DNA from: Nymphaea colorata | Lineage: Eukaryota > Streptophyta > Magnoliopsida > Nymphaeales > Nymphaeaceae | NCBI RefSeq assembly: GCF_008831285.2 | Contig: NC_045147.1 | Span: 20,588,581-20,652,580 of the forward strand | Direction: 5' to 3' | DNA length: 64,000 bases | Shown here: piece by piece, positions 13,779 to 24,561 of the stretch | How the letters are laid out: each line of letters begins with the position of its first letter | Position numbering within the stretch: position 1 is the first letter of the stretch | Program-made: the position numbers and the translations under genes | The notes under the pieces: generated by a model | Told to the model about the DNA's origin: nothing | Seen by the model: only the letters and a program-made list of their open reading frames with translations | The model's database searches: none

Positions 13779-13911
13779 GGGGCGTTTGATCTCGTGATCC
13801 TGAAATCAATATGAGGAGAAAATTTTCACCTTGTTACATTTGCTAAGAAAACTTTCCATGCACACGGAAAAAGCCGCCCTTATACTTTCTTCGTGATGCC
13901 ATCAAACGGCC
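13779..13911. mobile_element. possible short inverted-repeat element (MITE-like)
   Basis: The left end gggcgtttgat and the right end atcaaacggcc are near-perfect inverted repeats about 130 bp apart. Short elements with this kind of end are common in plant intergenic DNA. I could not define a target-site duplication, so the family and exact ends are uncertain. Confidence 0.35.
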
Positions 13912-14718
13912 TTTACATAACAACTCATGAGAGTTGCAGGGCTGCTGCTGATGCAAATACTATTAATAGTTAATAGGTTTAGTTGAATAGGTAGTTGGAG
14001 AAAACAAAAGATGAGGTGATGAAAAATAGGCGAGTCATGGGATATTGTCGTTCATTTTAAATATGAAACTTCTGAGGGAAATGCTCAACCAACCACATTC
14101 TTCCTAACTGCTTTCTACTTTTTCTTTTTCCCCTTGTTCTGTTCTCTCTCTCTCTCTTTTCTCATTCCTTTTCCCTCATTCAGGGATCGCCTTTGGTTGA
14201 CAAAATGAAATAAATTAATCCGATTACTTGAAAATTCAAACAACAAGCTGAAGATCTAGAGAGAGAGAGAGCAGGAAAGTTGACGTATAAAAGCAAACTG
14301 TAGTGCATTCAAATGCTATGCAGCAACTAATTTCATGCAACACGGAACACCAACCAAGATGTTATTTCTGAATCATTTGAAATGGGCAAAAGTCTTAAGA
14401 AATACTCTCGAGATAACAGAAAACCTTACATATAAGAAGAACAGAAGGGGAACTGGGGAAAACTCAAAGTTCAGACTGTCCTGACGTGGAACAGAGTGAT
14501 GGTGTTTGCTTCTTGATTTAACTGCTCAACGGAATTTCTGCACTCAAAAACAAAAAACAACAGAAAATCTCTCGAGGAAGAAGAAAAGGATTTACATTAC
14601 TCACCATCCTCATTATAGGCATGGCATGAGGGCCCATCCTTCTCTGCCGTCTTCACTCTTCATATCCAATCCATGAAGGAGCATGACCTAAGCAGTTCGA
14701 TTGCGGGCTCTAGAAGTC

Positions 14719-14727
14719 TATATAAAT
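14719..14727 (+). promoter_or_regulatory. TATA box of mannanase 1
   Basis: TATATAAAT lies about 370 bp upstream of the mannanase 1 start codon. Transcription would begin near 14750, giving a leader of roughly 330 nt. This is inferred from position and sequence only. Confidence 0.55.
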
Positions 14728-15087
14728 GCCTTCGGGTGTTCTAGGTTCAACCACACAGTGGAAGAGAAGAGTGCCTTCTTTCCATCTGGTCTTTCCTGAG
14801 TCTGTAACTGCAGCCCTTTGCAGTTACTGTTACAATAACGTGCTCTCGGTTCTTCTTTCATGAAATCTAGATTCTCTCAAAGGCCTGTGATACCCATTTT
14901 CTTGAACTAAGTCCCATGAATTTATGTAATTGGATTTAGAAAATCCAAGTGTTATATTAGCTCTATACCATTGTGTACTGAAAAAAGAAATCTCCTGTTT
15001 TCCTTTTCTCTCTTTGGTGAACTTCTTCCCTTGCTTTCTATCTGCTTATCTTGGTATTTCGTTTTGTATCTAAAGCTTAGAGAAACC

Positions 15088-15719
15088 ATGGAGGGAAGGC
15101 GTTCTGTGCTTCTCTATTTTATTGGCTTTCTGGTGTGTTTCTTCATGGGTTCCCATGCTTTTGCTCCAAGAGGTTTTGTAGGAACCAGAGGCAACCATTT
15201 TGTCCTCAACGGCAGGCCGTTTTATGTGAATGGTTTCAATGCCTACTGGTTAATGTACATGGCTGCTGATCCTTCAACGAGAGGCAAGGTGAGCTCTGTT
15301 CTGCAGCAGGCTTCCAGGTGTGGGATGACTCTTGCTAGAACCTGGGCTTTTAGCGATGGTGGATACAGGCCTTTGCAGTACTCTCCTGGCGTCTACCATG
15401 AAGATATGTTCAAGGTGAATCTAGCTTACTGATGGAAATTATGATAGTTCAATGATGTTGGCATTTCAGAATACAGAAAAAATGGTTTTTTTTTTTTCAT
15501 TTGATAAAATTTCTTGGCCATTACAGGGCCTGGATTTTGTAGTCTCAGAGGCGAGAAAATATGGCATCCACCTGATCTTGAGCTTAGTGAATAACTACAA
15601 CGACTTCGGTGGAAGACGACAGTATGTGGAATGGGCAAGAGAGAGAGGACAACAGTTAAATTCTGATGACGATTTCTACAGAAACCCAGTTGTTAAAAAC
15701 TACTACAAGAACCATATCA

Positions 15720-15758
<39 letters not shown>

Positions 15759-17149
15759 GCACAACTCACATGTAGATGCAAACAAGGGCCTTTTTGTTTT
15801 TAACCGTTCTCACCACTATCTAAAATTTATTTTTAGAGCATCCGACTTCGCTTTCTTCTCCCTTACTAATCACATGAAAATATATAATCCTCCTTAGACT
15901 TCTATCGAAGAAAGTTAAGTAGAATTGATATGTGCAACGCTGTTCCAACTGATAGTTGGTAGCACACATTCTGCTACTTTTGAGATTTCTTCAGAATGGA
16001 GCATATGGTGTAACTCTGCAGTAAAAAAACCCCTGTTTTTTGAACTTGGCAGGCCATTCTTAACAGGGTGAACTCCTTCACTGGCGTAAGATACAAGGAC
16101 GATCCCACTATCTTTGCATGGGAGCTCATGAATGAACCTCGATGTCAAAGTGACCTCTCTGGCAGAACTCTCCAGGCAAGGAGACTCTTTAGTTCTGTGC
16201 TAAGGTTCATTAATTAGCAGATTCGTTTAGAACCTATATTAAAAAATGTATATTTTGGAATATCACAGGGTTGGATTACGGAAATGGCTGGTTACTTGAA
16301 GTCCATCGACAACCAGCATCTGCTAGAAGTGGGCCTGGAAGGTTTCTATGGAGAATCAACGCCTTCAAGGATACAATATAACCCAGGTTCTTATGTAGTT
16401 GGCGCAGATTTCATCACCAACAACCAAGCGCCAGGGATTGATTTCACCACAATTCACGCATATCCTGATCAATGGTAATTAAACATTTTTACTGCAGTTT
16501 TTAACTAAAACCTTTTACCCCCACCCTTTTCCCTTTGTCCAAATGATGCTGTATTTATTGAACTGCTGTTTTTTAGCTTTTATTTTCTCCTTTTTATGTT
16601 TTAGCTTACCAACTTTTTCACAAAAAAAAAATCAGAAGAAAACTAGATGTACCAATAATTGGAAAACCACAAAAAAAGAGCATCTCAAGCAGCTAAAGTA
16701 ATTCATTAATCGGTTTTCTCTTGTCATAATTCCTTCTTCCTGCTTGCAGGCTGCCAGGAGGCTCAAGTGAACAAGACCAACTATCATTCATTCAAAGATG
16801 GGTTCAATCACACATTGAAGACTCAAACAGTGTTCTCAAAAAGCCGCTTCTCTTCGCGGAGTTCGGCAAGTCCTCGAAAATGCCGGGATTCACTATAAAT
16901 AAGAGGAACACCTTGTACCAAACAGTCTACAACAACATTTATGCCTCGGCTAGAAGTGGCGGCGCCGGCGCCGGCGCACTGTTCTGGCAAATGTTGGATC
17001 AGGGGATGGATGGAATGAGAGATGGGTATGAGGTGATAATCAGTGAGGACCCCTCAATTGCAAATATGATCACTGATCAATCACGTAAACTATCAGACAT
17101 CGGCGTTATGTATGAAAAATTGGCTGCAGATAGAAAAATCAAGGGCTAA
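15088..17149 (+). CDS. MAN: secreted endo-beta-1,4-mannanase (GH5), copy 1
   Basis: Hydrolyses internal beta-1,4 links of mannans in the cell wall (mannan endo-1,4-beta-mannosidase, GH5_7 type). Exons: 15088-15414, 15527-15721, 16053-16175, 16269-16474, 16750-17149; 1251 nt, 416 aa. The N-terminus [19 protein letters not shown] is a signal peptide. The mature part begins near [15 protein letters not shown], the usual start of plant mannanases. Catalytic residues are the acid/base E202 in WELMNEPR and the nucleophile E321 in [10 protein letters not shown]; the HAY motif is at 278-280. The start was taken at the ATG that gives a short signal peptide; an in-frame extension upstream begins with another codon context and would spoil it. 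Intron 3 needs a GC donor (CTCCAG|GCAAGG) because no usable GT is nearby. Intron 2 begins with a (CT)n tract. Its neighbour at 20030 is a tandem paralogue with the same intron positions and phases. Confidence 0.95.
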
Positions 17150-20029
17150 TTCAAATGACGTGCTCTACAATAAGAAGCAATTGGTATGAACATAAATCAG
17201 ATGTTGGTAATGGTTGTGACGTGTAAGTTTAAAGACGTTTGTTTTTTATCTACAGAAATCTAGAGATGTTACTGTGTAAAGAAGCTGTAATGGACTTTCA
17301 GATATCTATATATTACAGGAAGATTTGCTGTGCAACTGTTCTTTAGCAATATCTGAAAGATATCTCCATCGAGAAAATGTAAGCATGCCTATCTGAAACA
17401 GTATTTGGCACCTTTCGATTCGCAAATTCTAGCAGGACTCGAAAGCTTATAATATAAAAATTGCCGCCACGTTTCAATTGCAAGATGCCGTTCTCCTTTG
17501 TTACATGAAGTTTTGGGAAGATACTTCGGCCCTGTGAAAAGAACCCATGCTGTAAAGTGACCCCGTGTATTTTATAAATCCGATAAAAACGTTAAAAAAA
17601 TGAAAAAAACCTGAAAATTTCCTTTTTTACTCAAAACCCAAAACTGGATTTTTACATCTTTTGTCTAATTATTTTTGGTTTAAAGTTTAAAACTCAAGTT
17701 ACGTTATTTATCTTCATTTTTATCATTATTAAAACATCATTTTATCAATTTTCTTTGTTTGCTTGTTAGTTTTTTATTCATTTACTTTTCCTAATTTTAG
17801 AATTTCTTATTACCTAAGAAAATAACCGAATTTTTTCCCGAGATTTTCAGTTTTGCCGAAAAATGTCCGTCGCCCTTCAAAATCGATTAACAATATACGT
17901 GACTATGATTTGAACCAAGTGAATTGCCTCCCAAGCATAGTTTCAACAGGTTTTTTCCTTTTTTTTTTTTATGGAAACAAGATTTTTCGCAACATCTTAT
18001 ATCCCAGCTTGAGGGAAAAGTTGGGAATGGCAAAGATCCTAATGGTGCAGTTTGGCGTAATTAAGAAAAGTCAGGATGGCTATGCGTATATCCTCAATAA
18101 ATTAGGCCTTAGCGAGTTATTTTCAGAGTTGGCATCTCTATCAATAAAAGGAATATTTCCTTCTAATTACCAAACAACCTTTAGCTTTTTGTTGTTTTCC
18201 TTTCACATATGTGCTTTTGAACCTGCGAATCTCAAAGACCACAGGGCCATTTACGGAAAAAAAATGAGATTCGCTCCCAAATTGCAAAGTCGTGCGGACC
18301 TAGATCTGCTGCTGACGTCGAACCGGGATCCGGATCCGCAGCAAGATCCAGCTAAGGAAATTGAATGAAATTTTAAAGAAATGTAATTATCTGAGAAATC
18401 CCATTTCAAGGTAAATGTAAAATCTTCACTGTCCATTTCTGACGATCCACACTTTAGGTATTAACAGATGCAATATTTTTTGTGACATAAATAAGATCAG
18501 ATCCATTAAAGGAACGGATTTGGAGAGTGCACATGTTCATACAAGAGCATTTAAAACCATAATATATACATGAAAGGGTTGATAAGGACAGAAAAGTTAA
18601 CAAAAGAGTTCCCTTCACTCGGGTATAGTGTTTGGAATTAACAATATTTATATATTTTTTTCCCATAAAAACGCTTTAATTAAGTCTGCCCAAGTACAAG
18701 CAGGTTGCATTCTTGTAAGATCATTAATTAATTGTTCTATACGCACTTTAAGTTTGATGTTTTTTCATTTAAATGTTGTTGCTCTTGTAATTAACATGTA
18801 GCTCTGTCACTTAAATTTATTAAGTATGGGGGATCATGGATACCCGGTACTCATCCCGACTCGGCCCAGAAATTCGGCGTATTGGCTATCACCCGATTAA
18901 GCTTGACCGGACTTGTCTCACCCGATAACTTATATTTAAGATTATTTTATAACTTATATATGTAATTATATATATATTATAATCAATTATATTTATATAT
19001 GATTTTATATTTAAAATGTTATTTTTCAATGTTAATTGGGCAGAACCAGGCCAGACATCCCATGACAGCCACACCCAGGCCGCTGTCATGGGATGCGACC
19101 AACCCGATGCCAGTCTTGATCAAATTATCAAATATCATAAGCAATATGACAATATTTGCATTAACGATATATTTTAACTTTTTTGAGCTAAGTCCTTTAG
19201 GCTTCTGTTCTTCCGCGTTGAAATTCAAAATCCACCGTTAGATCTAAATTAGAATTCGGTTGTAAATGAGTGAAGAGGATGAATTGGATCCTACACAAAT
19301 AATGGAATTGATCAAAGACACGTAGCTTACATGGGAAAATGTAATTGCATTAATTTTGGATTGGCTTTAATATGGATCCGAACTGGATTCATCTATATTA
19401 AGCCCACATCTAATTGAAAAAATATTTGAATTATGCATATCGTACATTTAAGGATTGATGAAATTTATTGAGAACAGATGAAGAAATTTCTTTCAAAAAA
19501 CAAAACGCAGAACTGTACTGTTCTCTTATACAACGCATTTAGAGTCATCGCTCAATCAATATATATATATATATAGCATATCTAAGAACATAATATGAAA
19601 GAACAAATTTTGAGTCTGCAATACAAGAAAGCAAAAGCCGGTCCAACAGGCAATAAAAGCACATTAAATTGGGGGCACCACCACAATCATTTCTTTCCGA
19701 ATACTATGAAAAGTTTTAGCAGCGGTTATATGTAAAGATAATAACAACATAAAATTCAAAAGCAGAAATATTTATCTGCCATGGTCGACCTTCTAGCTTT
19801 CTTGTTATATGTAGAGCTTCTGCCTTGGAATGCAGCCACAAGTCTCTCTCTCCCCCTCTGATATTCTCTTCCTTCAGGTGGATGATCAGGCCTGCGATAA
19901 CAGTGGTAAACAGTTTTAGAGGTTTTCTTTTTTCATTCAAACTGTAGTTAGCAGTCGGATTCTTGTTTGGAAATTGGTGAGATTTCATCCACTCCCATTT
20001 CATCCGGCACTACTTGGCTTGAGCGTTCC
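17150..20029. other. intergenic between the tandem mannanases
   Basis: Contains the 3' end of copy 1 and the promoter region of copy 2. It is AT-rich with long A/T runs (about 17570-17850). A 171-codon frame at 17853-18368 has no recognisable motif. A 14-bp perfect hairpin at 19056-19095 is listed separately. A short (TA)n tract lies near 19558-19576, upstream of copy 2. Confidence 0.5.
19056..19095. repeat. 14-bp perfect inverted repeat
   Basis: catcccatgacagc at 19056-19069 is exactly complementary to gctgtcatgggatg at 19082-19095, with a 12-nt loop. It lies in intergenic DNA with no T-run or gene end, so I do not read it as a terminator. It may be part of an old repeat. Confidence 0.8.
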
Positions 20030-21879
20030 ATGGATCAGAGGAATCATTCGTCATGTGTCTTCCTCGTTGTGCTTCTCATCTGCTGTCACTGGTCCGCCGG
20101 AGGGGCTGCAGCTCAGAGAGGGTTCGTTGGAAGGAGCGGAAACCACTTTGTCCTCGACGGGAAGCCCATCTACTTTAATGGCTTCAATGCCTACTGGTTA
20201 ATGCTGTGCGCCTCTGATCCATCTCTGGTAGGCAAAGTCACCGATGCTCTCGCCCAGGCTACTGCATCTGGGTTGACCGTCGCTAGAACTTGGGCTTTCA
20301 GTGATGGCGGCTACAGACCTTTGCAGTATGCTCCTGGCCGCTACGATGAATCCATGTTCAAGGTAAGGTCTGGATATATATATATAGATGATGGTATAAC
20401 ACTGAAGAAATGAACATTTTAGTGATTAAGTTTTCTTCGAAAATACAGGCCCTAGATTTTGTGGTGTATGAAGCAGGAAAACATGGGATCAAACTGATCT
20501 TGAGCTTGGTGAACAATTACAAAGACTTCGGTGGAAGGCCTCAGTATGTGGAATGGGCGAAGCAGAGCGGACAGAAATTAAAATCGGACGATGATTTCTA
20601 CACGAACCCTGTCGTAAAAAGCTACTACAAGAACCACGTGAAAGTATATATACTGTGACATTCATCTTCTTTTAATTTCATTGCATGAACATCTGTGTGT
20701 GAGTTCTTTTTCTTTACAGAGATGAAAGCTGAATCTGCTTTGCTTTCACTAGCTTAAATCTTCATTCTCTGACACATCTGTGCGTGTTATATTGAATGTG
20801 GCTGCAGACTGTTCTTACCAGAGTGAATACAATCAGTGGCCTTGCATACAAGGACGATCCCACCATTTTTGCGTGGGAGCTCATGAATGAGCCTCGTTGT
20901 ATGAGTGATTTAAGTGGCGCCACATTCCAGGCAAGTAAATCGTTTTTCTTAAATCCTTGATACCTGGATTAAAATGGCGGAAAATTTCTCAGGGAAAAAA
21001 TGTGTAACTACTAAAATCAATTTTCACATGAACTGAATGGTTTAAAACCTAATATTTTCAAAATTCTGCAAGTGTTACAGTCTTGCTTCTAATACATTCA
21101 TAGAGGAAAACCTAACTCAAGCATGGATTTGCGTATATTTGTGAATTAATGATGAACCAAAAATGTGAATCTGATCTTAGTTCTTCGCTTATTTTGTTCC
21201 TAAAACAATGCCACAGAGGTGGGTTGCGGAAATGGCTGCTTATTTAAAGAGCATAGACAGCAAACATTTGCTGGAAATCGGCCTTGAGGGTTTCTATGGG
21301 GGCTCATCGATGCCTGACAGGAAGCAATTTAATCCTGACGGTGAAGTTGGAACCGATTTCCTTGCCAACAATCAAGTGCCAGAGATCGACTTCGCCACCA
21401 TTCATGCATATTCAGACCAATGGTAGTCACTCTTCAAATTCATATATACATGTTCTTCCGATTCCTTGCTTCAATACATCAACGATCAAAACTTTGATGT
21501 TTCCAGGCTGCCATCAAGCTCAAAGCAGGTGGATCAGATCGATTTCCTAAAGAGATGGATCTCTGTCCACACCAATGACACAGATCACTTGATAAAGAAG
21601 CCATTGCTGTTGAGCGAATTTGGGTTGTCTTCCAAAGACCGGATCTTCTCACGGACACTGAATGATGAGTATTATCAAGCGGCTTATGATGCTGTCTATT
21701 CCTCAGCCAGATCTGGCGGTTCTGCTGTTGGTTCACTCTTCTGGCAGTTGCTCGTTGAAGGGATGGATCAACTCAAGGATGGATATGAGGTGGTGTTCAG
21801 TGACGACCCCTCAACTGCTGCCCTCATCAGAAGCCAATCACAAAAATTGAGAGAGTTTTCTTCTGCCATGCGCAGATAA
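20030..21879 (+). CDS. MAN: secreted endo-beta-1,4-mannanase (GH5), copy 2
   Basis: Tandem paralogue of the gene at 15088, with the same predicted role in hydrolysing cell-wall mannan. Exons: 20030-20362, 20449-20643, 20808-20930, 21217-21422, 21507-21879; 1230 nt, 409 aa. Exons 2, 3 and 4 are exactly as long as those of copy 1 (195, 123 and 206 nt). The signal peptide is [19 protein letters not shown] and the mature enzyme begins near [16 protein letters not shown]. The ATG at 20030 is the first in-frame ATG that gives this layout. The acid/base residue is E204 (WELMNEPR) and the nucleophile E323 ([10 protein letters not shown]). Intron 3 again uses a GC donor (TTCCAG|GCAAGT); the GT four bases on would put the next exon out of frame. 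Compared with copy 1 the C-terminus is shorter by nine residues. Both copies keep all catalytic residues. Confidence 0.95.
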
Positions 21880-23568
21880 TTTCTGAAAACTTCTCCCCAG
21901 GTCATATGGTGATCCTCAAGATTGAAATTTGGACCAACTGGATATATCATGTTTCTTTCAATTTATATGTAATCAAGAAAAAGAAATTGTAACACAACTA
22001 AGAGGAACGAACATTCTGATTCTGAATTAGATCGAGATTTAGTACGTGATCGGAACAGCAGACTGGACAAGTCAGAACTGATTCTGAATCAAAATTGTTT
22101 GTGAATTTGAACACATTATTTTATATTTTTAAAGTAAAAAGTCAAAAGCGTAAAATGTTAAAAATAAATGGAACATGCCACACGTCCTCACTTTTAAGTT
22201 AATTTAGTGAAGAACCCAAGGTTTCACAGAAGATTATTGTTTTAAACTATTTTAAGGGTTTTTATATGTTTTTCACTGTCTTTTGGTAAAATAAATATGA
22301 AAATACTATTTCTTGCTAATATTCAACCGATTCAGGTCATTTTCTGAATTTTATAACGCTGCCCGCAAAAGCCATCGGGAAAACGTATGGTTGAAGATCG
22401 AACGCGGTGGCCTTTAATTCAAGGAATTTTCCAATGTGAACAAGAAACACGATTTCTCCTCTCGTGTTTGACTGGAGGACATTCACAAACGGGACTGAGT
22501 ACCGTGTCGGGCAAGGGATAAGGTTGCCACATACTTGATTAGTTAAAAGCATGTTTTGGGGCCGAAATTTTTGCATATTTTTTTGGGATTTTTGCATAGA
22601 ATGAAGTGCAAACGAACTACACTGCAAAGGGCATTTTGGGTATTTCGCAAATGCGAAGGCAAAGTTGAAGGGCATTATGGGTATTTCATAAATGTTAGGA
22701 CAAATTGGTCATTTTAATTACTTATAAATGTCTGCCATCTGATATAGTTTTTCTAATCACAGTTACCATTGAAAAGGGTATTATTTCATGATTTGTTATT
22801 TCATGAAAACATTGAGTTTTTTTTTTTTTTTTTTTGAATTTTACGTCATGGCAGGTTTCCAGATGACTAACCTGAATCTTCTATGAGAATCTCGAGATAA
22901 GGCGATATCAAATGCAATCTTGGGGAACTGTTTAAGAGAGAGAATTATTCTTATCTCATTTTGGAAAATGCCTGGGTAACTTCAAAATCTCGATAAGGGT
23001 CGCATTAAATACCTCACCCCGATCTTATCTTTATCTTTGTAATGAAAGCAAAGGGCAATGTAAAAACCCCAAAAGGAAACTATTTCTGTACTTAAAAAAT
23101 TAAAAATTAAAAATTATTTTAATTAAAAACAACATAATTCCACAGAAAAAAATACATACAAATGTCTATTTTTCAAACCAGTAGAGTGAGGCTAACCGAT
23201 CAAACAAAAATAGCACGAGCCCAGATATGCAAAACAAGGCTTCAGACTGCACAACCAGCTTTGGTAAAGAAACCTCAAAAAGGAAAAAAAGAAAATGTAA
23301 GTCGCCCTTTTCTCAATATTCAAAAAATAAAAAGAGAACTTTATTTTTTACATAAATGTTAAAACGTAAAAAACAAGGAAAAGACTCGTCTATCCTCTCA
23401 TCCAAAAGGAACATGCGGGATAATTTCGTCGTGTTACTATAATGGCAGCCTTGTAATTCTACGCAGAATGGGCACCATTTAGTTCCCGTGGAGTCGGTAG
23501 TTTCCAAAGGAAGGTGGCGGAAAGAGAGAGGGTTCTGTGGTTTTCATGGAAGTGACAATGTAAGAGGC
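21880..23568. other. intergenic between mannanase 2 and CHX
   Basis: AT-rich sequence with the mannanase 2 3' end at the left. No reading frame with family features and no clear mobile element was seen. A long T-run occurs near 22816-22836. Confidence 0.55.
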
Positions 23569-23575
23569 TATAAAT
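23569..23575 (+). promoter_or_regulatory. TATA box of the CHX gene
   Basis: TATAAAT in the context GGCTATAAATGG, about 1 kb upstream of the CHX start codon. It would start a transcript near 23600. The following 23600-23940 is C/T-rich, as in plant leaders. A likely leader intron then runs from a GT near 23935 to the acceptor TCGTGCAG ending at 24488. The intron is inferred, not proven. Confidence 0.45.
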
Positions 23576-24561
23576 GGCAGGGGTCTCTTCTGTAGGAGTG
23601 AGACGCAACCTTTGAGAGCGGCTCCCGGTGATTTGGGAATTCGAACCTGCGACCTCTCCCTGTCAACCAGAAAGCATTTCCGACTTGCTTCCCCTCCCTG
23701 CTTTCCCGGGAAACAGGTGTTCGCTTCTGTCTCCTCCTTCTTCTTCTGCTTTCTTTCTTTCTTTCTGTTTCTGTTCTCTTCACTGTGCCGCTTTAGGTTC
23801 TTGCCGACCTTTCTTGTGGTCGCTTTCTGCGGCTGCCTTTCGTGTCCTTGTTTCTCCTTTTTTCTTTTCTCTTGTTCCAGGCTTTGCTTCTCCTGATTTG
23901 ACGATGAGTTTTACGTTTCCTTTCTTCATTAATTAGGTCATTTGGTTTTCGATGGATATGGAGGAGAGGGTGGTTGATTTCCCGCCGATTTTTCTGCAAT
24001 TTTGTACGGTTTAGCGTGTGGATGGATAGAAACACGTGTTAGGCTTTCTTCCCCGGTTGACGATTTATTTTTTTTGAATTGTTGCTGCTTTTGTGATTGT
24101 TTTCTTTTGTCCACTGGAAAGGGAGGAAAAAAAAGAAGAAAAGGGCTCTCCGATCACCTGCTAGTCGTGATTTTTATGATTTTGATAATTTGTTCTCCCT
24201 GATTTTGGAGACGTCTCACTTAGGGTTTACGTGTTTTAAAAATAGATTTCTTCGATTTATATTTGGATTTATTCTGAAAGTCTTTGCTGTCGATTAGCGT
24301 TATTTGTTTTGCAGGTTTCTTAAACGAATGATCGTTTTTCTTCAATCGATTAACCGGATGAATTATTTCATTTCATCTTTTCTTTTACAATGAAACCTGT
24401 CATATATAGTCAGAATTGCCGTTCAAGTATTTCTTCCCAGAAACACTGGCATTCTGAGTTAGTTGATCGTCTTTGTTTGCTCGTGCAGGAAGAGAGCGAT
24501 TTGCGTTCTCAGATAGAGGTAGATCGTCGTCGTTCCTGTGTAAGAAAGGGGCCGTTCAGAG

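Larger units (their letters stand above)
8255..14718. other. intergenic region between FEN1 and mannanase 1
   Basis: The FEN1 promoter and leader must lie at the left end. About 8545-8860 is GC-rich and holds diverged repeats of a motif like cgccggtcgccggagcaggc. About 10320-10450 is a purine-rich block that, read on the minus strand, looks like a CT-rich leader with a possible splice donor, but I found no coding exons for it. A 110-bp tandem repeat (12938-13168) and a possible miniature element (13779-13911) are listed separately. A (GA)n tract sits near 12281-12308. The 179-codon plus-strand frame at 12140-12679 has no family features, and I do not call it a gene. Confidence 0.5.

Noticed and set aside
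17853-18368. 171-codon open frame on the plus strand
   Set aside because: Low-complexity start, no domain, and no exon-like neighbours; the sequence resembles repeat-type intergenic DNA.
19967-20029. In-frame upstream extension of mannanase 2
   Set aside because: It does not begin with ATG, and it would bury the signal peptide; the ATG at 20030 fits the family.
23612-23936. Overlapping open frames in the CHX upstream region
   Set aside because: They are produced by C/T-rich leader sequence (runs of F, S and L) and lie between the TATA box and the CHX start.
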